Source: Candidatus Pseudothioglobus aerophilus (lineage in GTDB: Bacteria; Pseudomonadota; Gammaproteobacteria; PS1; Pseudothioglobaceae). From it: 64,000 bases of DNA. Each line of letters opens with the position of its first letter. Positions within the stretch are counted from its first letter, which is position 1. A program made the translations under genes and the position numbers. Below the pieces are notes generated by a model. That model saw only the letters and a list, made by a program, of their open reading frames with translations, ran no database searches and was not told the DNA's origin. Shown piece by piece: positions 34,891 to 42,284 of this stretch. The DNA lies in NCBI GenBank assembly GCA_014384565.1, contig JACNFO010000030.1:1-64000 (forward strand), read 5' to 3'.

Positions 34891-36111
34891 TTAGCTAGTT
34901 CTTTCAGCGACCCTTAATCTTTTAATTGGTCTCTCGTCTATGAAGACATGAATCAGTGCTGTAATTGCTGCAATAATCGCAGCCCACCACCACACCTGGT
35001 TGTATGACCCTGTTGTATCAAAAAGGTATCCGCCTAGCCATACGCCTGTGAATGAGCCAATTTGGTGGTTCAAAAAAACAATACCATATAAGGTGCCCAT
35101 AAATCTCAATCCAAACATCTGCGCGACTAGGCCAGAAGTAGGAGGGACTGTTGCTAGCCAAAGCAACCCAGTTGCAAAGGAGAATGCATAGATTGTAAAA
35201 GTTGAAATTGGAATTAAAAGAAATAAAACAATCACAATTGACCTTGCGCCATATATGACAGCAAGTATCCATTTCTTTGAATAAATACCTGAAAGGTGAC
35301 CCGAAACTAAAGAGCCAAAAATATTACTAAGACCAATAATTGCTAGGCTTGCTGCAGCAATTGAGCTGTCAAAACCCTTGTCTGCAAGGTATGAAGGCAT
35401 ATGAACCGTGATAAATGCTAACTGAAAGCCACAAACAAAAAAACCTGCAATTAAAAGCCAATAATGAATATGTCCTGACGCCTCATTAAGGGCCTCTTTG
35501 AGGTTTTGAGAGGTCTCATTATCAATATCACTGTTCGTTTTTTCATCACCTTTAAATACTGGCGCAAAAAGAATCATCGAAAGTGCGCCTATTGCCATTA
35601 TTATTAATGCTGTTTGCCATCCATAAGCAACAAGAAATTCTCGCGCAACAGGAATAAAAAGGAATTGCCCAGCAGAGCCTGCAGCAGTTCCAACACCTAA
35701 GGCCAGGGCTCTTTTTTCAGGGCTAACCATTCTTGCCATCGCAGGAAGAATAACCCCCAGCCCAGTTCCAGCAATTCCCATTCCTATAAGTATTCCAGCG
35801 CCTATATGAAGACTAACAAAGCTGTCTGCAGTGGCTGTAATATATAGCCCTAAAGAATAAAGAATACTTCCAACTACAATTACTCTTGCAGTTCCAAACT
35901 TATCTGCAAATGCGCCTGCAAGCGGTTGAGTTAAGCCCCAAAACAGATTTTGTAAGGCTAATGAGAAAGCAAAAACTTCACGCCCATAGCCAAAGGTTTC
36001 AGAAACTGGTTTTAGAAAAAGCCCCAGGGAGGATCTAAAGCCAAAATTAATAGCTAACAGGATGCAAGCCAAAGCAATAGCGAGACTTATTATTTTTTTA
36101 TGTTGATTCAT
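34891..36111 (-). CDS. MFS transporter (monocarboxylate/OFA-like)
   Basis: 406 residues with twelve hydrophobic helices and a central cytoplasmic loop. The start at ATG 36111 (MNQHKKIISLAIAL) is chosen over longer frames because the segment upstream (to 36192) is not membrane-protein-like. NFGFRSSLGLFLKPVSETFG and LAGAFADKFGTARV (motif A region) suit carriers of organic anions such as oxalate-formate or monocarboxylates. The substrate is not determined. The 475-base stretch upstream holds the riboswitch region of metF. Confidence 0.8.
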   Translation of the reverse strand: MNQHKKIISLAIALACILLAINFGFRSSLGLFLKPVSETFGYGREVFAFSLALQNLFWGLTQPLAGAFADKFGTARVIVVGSILYSLGLYITATADSFVSLHIGAGILIGMGIAGTGLGVILPAMARMVSPEKRALALGVGTAAGSAGQFLFIPVAREFLVAYGWQTALIIMAIGALSMILFAPVFKGDEKTNSDIDNETSQNLKEALNEASGHIHYWLLIAGFFVCGFQLAFITVHMPSYLADKGFDSSIAAASLAIIGLSNIFGSLVSGHLSGIYSKKWILAVIYGARSIVIVLFLLIPISTFTIYAFSFATGLLWLATVPPTSGLVAQMFGLRFMGTLYGIVFLNHQIGSFTGVWLGGYLFDTTGSYNQVWWWAAIIAAITALIHVFIDERPIKRLRVAERTS

Positions 36112-36386
36112 ATAAATACTATTATCTATAGTTGGGAAGTATAACCATAATTTAAAACATTTTGGTATTTTAAGAAAACTATTACACATCAAATGTATTT
36201 TAGAATTTGAAGAAATCGATGACTTGTCACAATATGCTAAGTTATATGTGTTTCTGTTAATGCATATGATTTTTTTTTGGCTAATAAGTAACTTAATAGA
36301 AAATAATTCTAATAATTTATAGTTAATCTAGAAACAAAATTCTTTTTTTTTATGCAATAAAAATAAACATTATTAATTACTATAAT

Positions 36387-36415
36387 TTGGAAAATTAACA
36401 ATCAGATTGTATTAC
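36387..36415 (+). promoter_or_regulatory. Candidate promoter of the riboswitch-metF transcript
   Basis: TTGGAA (36387-36392) and TATTAC (36410-36415) are 17 bases apart, each with four of six consensus matches, and would start RNA just before the riboswitch. Another TATAAT-like sequence lies at 36381. The AT-rich stretch 36193-36386 shows no gene. Confidence 0.35.
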
Positions 36416-36426
36416 AGTTTTAAACC

Positions 36427-36488
36427 TGCCAAGGGGCGTTGCATTGAGATTCACCTCAATCAGGCTTGGCAATTATAACGACGCTCAT
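36427..36488 (+). promoter_or_regulatory. S-adenosylhomocysteine (SAH) riboswitch
   Basis: The layout matches the SAH riboswitch. P1 is GCCAAG (36428-36433) with CTTGGC (36465-36470). The conserved GGGGCGTTGCA (36433-36443) and CAGGCTTGGC (36461-36470) resemble consensus G-AGCGCTGCA and CAGGCTCGG. A variable hairpin ATTGAG/CTCAAT (36443-36460) sits between, and the pseudoknot pairs GGGCGT (36434-36439) with ACGCTC (36481-36486). SAH riboswitches switch on ahcY, metH and metF when SAH builds up; metF follows here. The 3' pseudoknot strand can pair instead with the start region of a leader ORF (36511-36518). Confidence 0.85.
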
Positions 36489-36512
36489 TTTTTTAACTTA
36501 ACGGGAAAATAA

Positions 36513-36590
36513 ATGAGCAGCTCTAACATTCAAAATAATTACTTTAAAGTAACCAATCTCAATTTAGCGTACTTAGGTGAAAAAATATGA
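36513..36590 (+). CDS. Leader ORF between SAH riboswitch and metF (25 residues)
   Basis: ATG 36513 opens a 25-codon frame (MSSSNIQNNYFKVTNLNLAY then LGEKI) that ends at TGA 36588-36590, overlapping the metF start ATG 36587 (ATGA). AAATGAGC at its start is exactly complementary to GCTCATTT (36483-36490), part of which is the riboswitch pseudoknot strand. The likely role is translational: when SAH is bound the leader start is free, ribosomes translate the leader and restart at metF. The Shine-Dalgarno (CGGGA) is modest, and the peptide is not recognised. Confidence 0.45.
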   Translation: MSSSNIQNNYFKVTNLNLAYLGEKI

Positions 36591-37540
36591 GTTTATATAT
36601 GCACAATCTATTAACTCATGTACAGCACCCCAAGTCACCAAAAGAGTATCAAGCTGAGGAAGATTCGGACGCTATAAGGGTTTCAGAATATTGGGGTAAA
36701 AAAACTAATCAAATCCAAAGTCCAAAAATTAGTTTTGAGTTTTTCCCGCCCAGGTCGGTCTCTGCAAAAAAATCTCTAAAGGAGACGCACCTTAAATTAA
36801 GTAGTATAAATCCTGAGTATTATTCGGTAACATTTGGTGCGGTTGGAACATCTCAAGATGCTACATTTGATACTATAGTTAATCTTTCACAAGATACTGA
36901 AATTCCAATTACACCTCATCTCACTTGTGTAGACACAAACAAAAAACAAGTCACTGATTTAATTGATAAATATATTAGCTATGGTGTAAGTCAGGTGATG
37001 GTTCTCAAAGGCGATACTCCGAGCAAGCCTTTACATAAAGGTGACTTTGAATATGCAAATGAGATGGTTAAATTCATTAAAGAACATTATGACAATATAG
37101 ATATTCTTGTTGCAGCTTACCCTGAGAAGCATCCCCACTCAATGGATGTTGGAGCAGATATTGATTTTTTTGTCGACAAAGTTAATTCAGGAGCAACTCA
37201 GGCTATCACACAATATTTTTATAATATTGATGCTTATTTTCACTTTATAGATGAACTACAAAAACGCAATATTGATATTCCGATTACTCCTGGCATAATG
37301 CCAATAACAAATTTTGAGCAACTAATAAACTTTTCAAAAACTTGTGGTGCTGAAATTCCAGCATGGATTTTTAATCGTCTAAAACTTTATAGGCATGATT
37401 CAGAGAGCTTGAGAGAATTTGGGCAAGATGTTGTAAGTGAAATGTGTATGAATCTTAAGGAAAATGGAGTAAATAGTTTTCATTTCTACAGTATGAATAA
37501 GGTCGAACCAGTATTATCGTTATCGAAAATAATTATATAA
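36587..37540 (+). CDS. metF: 5,10-Methylenetetrahydrofolate reductase MetF
   Basis: 317 residues. The catalytic TIM barrel begins around residue 46 with ISFEFFPPRS. PHLTCVD, VLKGDTP, AYPEKHPHS, AITQYFYN and PGIMPITNF are diagnostic for the FAD enzyme. It interconverts methylene-THF and methyl-THF, serving methionine synthesis or, run backwards, methyl oxidation. It has an unusually long N-terminal extension of about 45 residues. It is preceded by an SAH riboswitch and a leader ORF. The next gene lies 117 bases away, so metF may be its own unit. Confidence 0.92.
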   Translation: MSLYMHNLLTHVQHPKSPKEYQAEEDSDAIRVSEYWGKKTNQIQSPKISFEFFPPRSVSAKKSLKETHLKLSSINPEYYSVTFGAVGTSQDATFDTIVNLSQDTEIPITPHLTCVDTNKKQVTDLIDKYISYGVSQVMVLKGDTPSKPLHKGDFEYANEMVKFIKEHYDNIDILVAAYPEKHPHSMDVGADIDFFVDKVNSGATQAITQYFYNIDAYFHFIDELQKRNIDIPITPGIMPITNFEQLINFSKTCGAEIPAWIFNRLKLYRHDSESLREFGQDVVSEMCMNLKENGVNSFHFYSMNKVEPVLSLSKIII

Positions 37541-37657
37541 AAGGAATAGATGAATACTAATAAAAAATCACTTTTTCTCCGATTTACCATTTTGAGTAAT
37601 GATTTCCATTAATATACTTAATGCTTACTTTGATTAACTTAATATAGAGGTTTAGTA

Positions 37658-38371
37658 ATGCGCATACTTGTTTTTCAACATGTCGACTGTGAACATCCTG
37701 GCTCTTTAAGACAGTTTTTAGCCGAGGATGGGATAGAGTGGGATGCAGTGTATCTTCATCGAGGCGATAAGATTCCTAGCTTTGATAATTATGATGCGCT
37801 TTGGGTAATGGGCGGCCCAATGGATGTCTGGGATATAGAGGAAAACCCCTGGTTGGTTGATGAAAAAGCAGCAATTAGGCATTGGGTTAGGGATTTAGGT
37901 AAACCATATTTAGGTCTATGTTTAGGCCATCAGTTGCTTGCAGATGCCCTTGGAGGAACATGTGGTCCTCAAAAAATACCTGAAATTGGCGTTCTTGAAG
38001 TTGAACTTACTGATGAGGGAAAGTCAGATCCACTTTTCAAAGGCACAGCTCATCATCAGCAATGCCTTCAATGGCACTCTGTTAGGGTCGCACAAGCTCC
38101 AGAAGGTGCTGTTATTTTAGCTAAGTCAGATGCCTGCTCTATTCAGGCAATGCGGATAGGAGTAAATGCATGGTCCATGCAATATCACGTTGAAATAGAG
38201 TCAGATACTGTCGAAAACTGGGGCGCTATCCCTGCTTATGCAGAAGCTTTAATAAATACACTTGGCCAGGGCGCATTGTCAGATCTTAAAAAAAATACTG
38301 ATGAAAATATGAGCCAATGTTTGAGTTGCGCAAAACAAATTTATAAAAACTTTATGCAAATAATGGTTTAG
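37658..38371 (+). CDS. Class I glutamine amidotransferase-like protein
   Basis: 237 residues with the class I amidotransferase triad: GLCLGHQLLADALGG (nucleophile Cys about residue 88) and MQYHVEIESDT (His and Glu). It resembles the GMP-synthase-like GATase1 group, without a synthetase domain. It may hydrolyse glutamine or another gamma-glutamyl compound for a partner enzyme. It lies between metF and the corrinoid operon. Its 3' end, including the last 14 codons or so, is duplicated in the next intergenic region. Confidence 0.8.
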   Translation: MRILVFQHVDCEHPGSLRQFLAEDGIEWDAVYLHRGDKIPSFDNYDALWVMGGPMDVWDIEENPWLVDEKAAIRHWVRDLGKPYLGLCLGHQLLADALGGTCGPQKIPEIGVLEVELTDEGKSDPLFKGTAHHQQCLQWHSVRVAQAPEGAVILAKSDACSIQAMRIGVNAWSMQYHVEIESDTVENWGAIPAYAEALINTLGQGALSDLKKNTDENMSQCLSCAKQIYKNFMQIMV

Positions 38372-38447
38372 TTAAATTCAAGTTTTTTACAAAACAAATC
38401 TATAAAAACTTTATGAAATAAAAGTTTAGTTAAATTCAAGTTTTTTT
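38331..38447 (+). repeat. Imperfect tandem duplication of the amidotransferase gene end
   Basis: Two units of about 58 bases (38331-38389 and 38390-38447) are nearly identical, both beginning CAAAACAAAT and ending CAAGTTTTTT. The first contains the last codons and stop of the amidotransferase gene; the second is intergenic. It looks like a local slippage duplication. No gene is seen in 38448-38642 beyond the promoter. Confidence 0.75.
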
Positions 38448-38566
38448 GTGAATTATTTCACATATACAGATAAGTAGAATAATCATATATAACAACATCT
38501 TAAAGGTAAATTCGTTCTAAATTATCATACGAATTATGTAAAAAAATTAAAATGTAAATTTAATGA

Positions 38567-38595
38567 TTGACACCGAATTTAATTCAAGGTATCTT
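38567..38595 (+). promoter_or_regulatory. Promoter of the corrinoid methyltransferase operon
   Basis: A perfect TTGACA (38567-38572), a 17-base spacer, and TATCTT (38590-38595) lie about 48 bases before ATG 38643. It is the best sigma-70 match in the region and should drive the corrinoid-protein operon. Confidence 0.65.
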
Positions 38596-38642
38596 TCCAT
38601 TTTTTAAGTGTTTTATTTTACATCCTAGCTAAGGGGAAACTA

Positions 38643-39347
38643 ATGAGTGATGAAGACGATTTCGACTTAAATGACTTAGATGATAAAGAATTAGTCGAGC
38701 AGATTCAAGATGACCTTTATGACGGTCTTGATGCAGAAGTCACTGAAGGCACGGAAATTTTGCTTGCTCGGGGCTGGGACGCTAACGATGTATTAGGTGA
38801 AGCTTTGGTTGGCGGCATGAAAATTGTAGGAATAGACTTTAGGGACGGTATTTTGTTTGTACCTGAGGTTCTCAAGTGTGCCGGCGCAATGAAGGGTGGA
38901 ATGGGAATACTTAGGCCTATCCTTGCAGAGTCTGCAGAAGACACTTCATTAGGGAAGTTTGTAATTGGAACCGTTAAAGGCGATATCCACGACATTGGTA
39001 AAAACTTAGTTGCTATGATGTGTGAAGGCGCAGGGTTTGAGGTTATTAATTTAGGTATCAATAATCCTGTAGAAAATTATCTTGAAGCCATTGATGAGCA
39101 TGAGCCAGTAATTGTTGGAATGTCGGCCTTACTTACAACAACTATGCCTTACATGGGCGTTGTTGTTGAAGAGATGGAAAAAAGAGGTATGCGTAAAGAT
39201 ACTCATATAATGTGTGGCGGTGCTCCTCTGAACCAAGAATTTGCTGATTCAATTGGAGTTCCTGCATATGGCCGTGATGCCGCAAGAAGTGCTGAAATGG
39301 CTGAGGAGCACGTTCTTGGTTTGCGTAATAAGCGTGATCATCGATAA
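38643..39347 (+). CDS. Corrinoid-binding methyl carrier protein (MttC/MtbC type)
   Basis: 234 residues. A helical cap domain (about 15-95, with PEVLKCAGAMKGGMGILRP) precedes a Rossmann B12-binding domain with GDIHDIGKNL (DxHxxG, lower axial His116), GMSALLTTTM and MCGGAPL. It carries the methyl group between the MttB-type and MtgA-type methyltransferases of this cluster. The N-terminal stretch is unusually acidic (DEDDFDLNDLDDKE). Its 3' end overlaps the DUF1638 gene by 14 bases. Confidence 0.9.
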   Translation: MSDEDDFDLNDLDDKELVEQIQDDLYDGLDAEVTEGTEILLARGWDANDVLGEALVGGMKIVGIDFRDGILFVPEVLKCAGAMKGGMGILRPILAESAEDTSLGKFVIGTVKGDIHDIGKNLVAMMCEGAGFEVINLGINNPVENYLEAIDEHEPVIVGMSALLTTTMPYMGVVVEEMEKRGMRKDTHIMCGGAPLNQEFADSIGVPAYGRDAARSAEMAEEHVLGLRNKRDHR

Positions 39348-39978
39348 GAAAAATACTGATAAGGTTAAAAAAAGATTAGTTTTAGGCTGTGGCGCATTAG
39401 TATACGATCTTCTGAGGTTAATCAAACAAAATCCATCACTCTCAGATAAAGTAAATTTGCAGTGTTTGCCGGCCAGCTGGCATAACAGCCCTCAATTAAT
39501 TGCTCCTGGTGTTGAAGAATATTTGTCTGAGAATGCCCATCTTTATGAGGAAGTATATATTGCGTATGCAGACTGCGGAACTGGAGGCGCTCTTGATAGA
39601 GTGTTAGAAAAGTTTGATGCAAAACGTATAAAGGGTGCACACTGTTATGAGTTTTTTGCTGGAACAGATGTTTTCGAGCAGTTATCAGAAGAAGAGTTAG
39701 GTACTTTTTATTTGACAGATTATTTGGTTAAAAATTTTAATAGGATCATGATTAAAGGCTTGGGTCTAGATAAGCACCCCGAGCTATTTGATGTTTATTT
39801 TGAGCATTATAAAAAATTAGTATATTTGGCTCAAACTGAAAATGAGCAGTGGCAAAAAGATGCTCAGCAGTATGCAAAAGATTTTGGCTTTGAGTATGAA
39901 TATAGACTTGTAGGAACGGGAAGCCTTGATAGTGTTTTTGAAGAAATTGATATCCAGCCTTTGGAAATAAAAGATTAA
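39334..39978 (+). CDS. DUF1638 family protein
   Basis: About 214 residues. GTG 39334 is chosen because upstream codons lie within the corrinoid gene and the family's start (KRLVLGCGALVYDL) comes soon after. LGCGAL, LPASWHNSPQLI, YADCGTGGALD and GAHCYEFFAG keep cysteines and a histidine that could bind a metal. DUF1638 genes are typically found beside corrinoid methyltransferases but have no established function. Here it sits directly after the corrinoid protein; maturation, metal delivery or repair of the corrinoid are possibilities. Confidence 0.8.
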   Translation: MIIDKKNTDKVKKRLVLGCGALVYDLLRLIKQNPSLSDKVNLQCLPASWHNSPQLIAPGVEEYLSENAHLYEEVYIAYADCGTGGALDRVLEKFDAKRIKGAHCYEFFAGTDVFEQLSEEELGTFYLTDYLVKNFNRIMIKGLGLDKHPELFDVYFEHYKKLVYLAQTENEQWQKDAQQYAKDFGFEYEYRLVGTGSLDSVFEEIDIQPLEIKD

Positions 39979-39991
39979 TGGAGTATGAAAA

Positions 39992-40042
39992 ATGTTTAAG
40001 GAATTAATTATAAAAAATAGCTGGAAAGCTAGGCTGGGTTAA
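39992..40042 (+). CDS. Candidate 16-residue micro-ORF
   Basis: ATG 39992 to TAA 40042 encodes MFKELIIKNSWKARLG in the 66-base gap between the DUF1638 gene and the MetF-like gene, behind a GGAG-like site. It ends two bases before the next start, so it could serve translational coupling. Unconfirmed and unrecognised. Confidence 0.2.
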   Translation: MFKELIIKNSWKARLG

Positions 40043-40044
40043 TA

Positions 40045-40950
40045 ATGTCATTATTAAATCTCTTTTCTTCTAAAGAAGAAATCCCAAAAGTAAGTGATCA
40101 TCTTAAGGAATTTTTAACTGATTTTTCGATTGAAGTTATGCCTCGCACTGCGGCCAATATTGAAAGCTTTGAAGAGTTGCTTCCAAAAAAAACCAGAGTT
40201 TATATTGCTCATATTGAAGGTGTTCCTATTGGGGAGATGGTGCAGACAGCCAAACGGATAAGCCGCGAAGGGTTCAATGTTATGCCTCACTTTCCAGCTC
40301 GAATTATTAAGGATAAGAGTGCCTTAGAAGAGTGGATAAATATTTACCAAGGGGAGGCGGGCATCAATCAAGCTTTGCTTTTAGCTGGTGGTGTGGATAA
40401 ACCACAGGGTGTGTTTGAAGATTCAATGCAGCTGGTAGAAACAGAGCTATTTGAAAAATATAATTTTAAAAACTTACACTTTGCAGGTCACCCTGAAGGT
40501 AATAAAGATATCGATAATGATGGCTCAAATAAAAATGTTGATGACGCACTGCAATGGAAGCAAAAATATAATGAGCGCTCAGATATTGATATAGCAATAA
40601 CAACCCAGTTTTGTTTTGAAGCAGAGCCAGTAATCGAGTGGGCAAACTCATTGACTAATAATGGAATAAATATACCAATTCATATTGGAGTAGCTGGACC
40701 CGCAAAACTTCAAACTTTAATTAAGTTTTCAATTGCTTGCGGAGTGGGGCCTTCATTAAAGGTGTTACAAAAAAGAGCAAAAGATGTGAAGAAACTGTTA
40801 CTTCCATTTGATCCAAATGACTTTTTAGAAACGTTAGCTAAACATAAAAAAGAAAATCCAAAATTTAATATCAGTAATATTCATTTTTTCCCTCTAGGCG
40901 GCATAAATACCAATGCTTCATGGATTAAAAATGCAATTAATAATTCATAG
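40045..40950 (+). CDS. MetF-like methylenetetrahydrofolate reductase paralogue
   Basis: 301 residues with a MetF-type TIM barrel but a divergent sequence: SIEVMPRTAANIESF at the start of the barrel, MPHFPARIIKD, LLLAGGVDKPQG, HFAGHPEGN, ITTQFCFE and IPIHIGVAGPA. Compared with the MetF at 36587 it lacks the FFPPR motif (here EVMPR) and the PGIMP motif. Family members in methylotrophic and betaine-using bacteria are thought to oxidise methyl-THF. In this operon it probably serves the oxidative direction, while the other MetF is controlled by SAH. The FAD- and folate-binding residues cannot all be verified by eye. Confidence 0.8.
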   Translation: MSLLNLFSSKEEIPKVSDHLKEFLTDFSIEVMPRTAANIESFEELLPKKTRVYIAHIEGVPIGEMVQTAKRISREGFNVMPHFPARIIKDKSALEEWINIYQGEAGINQALLLAGGVDKPQGVFEDSMQLVETELFEKYNFKNLHFAGHPEGNKDIDNDGSNKNVDDALQWKQKYNERSDIDIAITTQFCFEAEPVIEWANSLTNNGINIPIHIGVAGPAKLQTLIKFSIACGVGPSLKVLQKRAKDVKKLLLPFDPNDFLETLAKHKKENPKFNISNIHFFPLGGINTNASWIKNAINNS

Positions 40951-40964
40951 AAGGAGTAAGTAAA

Positions 40965-41861
40965 TTGACAACAACAACACTATCCTCAGCATCAAAAGAG
41001 GTAACTATTGGCTTTGGCCATCCATTTGTAATGATTGGCGAAAGAATAAACCCAACTGGCAGAAAAATTCTAGCGGCAGAAATGAAGGTTGGTGATTACT
41101 CACGTGTAGTTGCCGATGCTATTGCGCAGGTTGCTGCAGGCGCCCAGATGTTAGACATCAATGCAGGCATCCCTCTTGCAGATGAGCCAGCAATTCTTGC
41201 TGAAGCAATAAGGCGCGTTCAGGCTGTTGTGGATGTTCCTATTTCAATTGACTCATCAATTATAGAGGCCCTTGCATCTGGCCTAGAAGCGTATCAGGGA
41301 AGAGCACTAGTAAATTCTGTTACGGGCGAAACTGAAAATTTGGAGCGCGTGCTGCCACTAGTTAAAAAGTATGGTGCAGCAGTTGTAGCGATCTCTAATG
41401 ATGAAACTGGTATTAGTGAAGATCCAAACGAGCGTTTTAAGGTCGCAAAAAAAATTGTTGAACACGCTGCAGACTATGGAATTAAGCCAGAAGATGTTGT
41501 TGTAGACCCATTAGTTATGCCAATTGGCGCGATTTCTCAAGCCGGCAATCAAGTTTTTGAGTTAGTTAGGAAGCTTCGCAGTGAGTTAAAAGTTAATACA
41601 ACGTGCGGGGCATCAAATGTTAGTTTTGGTTTGCCTCAACGAAACGGTATTAATAATGCTTTCCTTCCTATGTTAATTGCAGCAGGAATGACTTCTGCAA
41701 TTGTAAACCCATTACACCCAGAGTTAGTTCAGGCAATTAGAGCTGGAGATGTTTTAACGGGTGTTGATGATGGTTGTGGAAGTTGGATTAAAGCCTATAG
41801 AGAACCAACAGCTGATGGAAGTGATGTTAGGGATGGGAGACGCCGCAGAAAACGTGCGTAA
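40965..41861 (+). CDS. Methyltetrahydrofolate:corrinoid methyltransferase (MtgA-like)
   Basis: 298 residues from TTG 40965, behind GAAGGAGTAAG. It has the pterin-binding (DHPS/MeTr) fold: MIGERINPTGRK, AQMLDINAGIP, PISIDSS, VNSVTGE, VVVDPLVMPIGA and NTTCGASNVSFGLP. It transfers the methyl group between the corrinoid protein and THF. The last 20 residues are a basic tail ending DGRRRRKRA, absent from typical family members and similar to tails on two other proteins of this operon. Confidence 0.88.
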   Translation: MTTTTLSSASKEVTIGFGHPFVMIGERINPTGRKILAAEMKVGDYSRVVADAIAQVAAGAQMLDINAGIPLADEPAILAEAIRRVQAVVDVPISIDSSIIEALASGLEAYQGRALVNSVTGETENLERVLPLVKKYGAAVVAISNDETGISEDPNERFKVAKKIVEHAADYGIKPEDVVVDPLVMPIGAISQAGNQVFELVRKLRSELKVNTTCGASNVSFGLPQRNGINNAFLPMLIAAGMTSAIVNPLHPELVQAIRAGDVLTGVDDGCGSWIKAYREPTADGSDVRDGRRRRKRA

Positions 41862-41869
41862 CAATAACA

Positions 41870-42280
41870 ATGACTAGTATTGAATATAAAGGATCTTGCG
41901 TTTGTGGCCAAACAAGCTATAGGGCCTTTGATTTGGCTGACGTATCCTATTGCCACTGCGTGCAGTGTCGAAAAATGACTGGTCACTATATGGCTGCATG
42001 CCAGGCCAAAAGAGATAAAATTAAAATTATTGGAAAAATTAAATGGTTTTATACTCATGAGGAATCAAGGCACGGTTTTTGTGATAATTGTGGAGCACAT
42101 ATGTTTTGGCAAAACGACAGTTTGCCAACTATAAGCATAACTGCCGGTAGTTTAGACGATGCAAAAAATTTGACTGTGAAACATAATATTTTTACTGAAG
42201 AAAAAGGGTGTTATTACACAATTAGTCCTAACGAGCGTCAAATTGAGGGCTATGGTAATAGCCATAATAGTAAGGAGTAG
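41870..42280 (+). CDS. GFA/CENP-V family protein (glutathione-dependent formaldehyde-activating type)
   Basis: 136 residues with the zinc-binding pattern of the GFA family: GSCVCGQTSY, YCHCVQCRKMTG and GFCDNCGAHMFW. These proteins bind zinc and, in some, glutathione; the founding member was reported to speed formation of S-hydroxymethylglutathione, though that activity is debated. Its place inside a demethylation operon, eight bases after the MtgA-like gene, suggests a link to formaldehyde or thiol chemistry, but this is inference. Confidence 0.8.
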   Translation: MTSIEYKGSCVCGQTSYRAFDLADVSYCHCVQCRKMTGHYMAACQAKRDKIKIIGKIKWFYTHEESRHGFCDNCGAHMFWQNDSLPTISITAGSLDDAKNLTVKHNIFTEEKGCYYTISPNERQIEGYGNSHNSKE

Positions 42281-42284
42281 TATT

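Noticed and set aside
36193-36420. Gene in the AT-rich stretch before the SAH riboswitch
   Set aside because: Stops are frequent in every frame and no ribosome site or protein-like frame is seen; only promoter-like elements.
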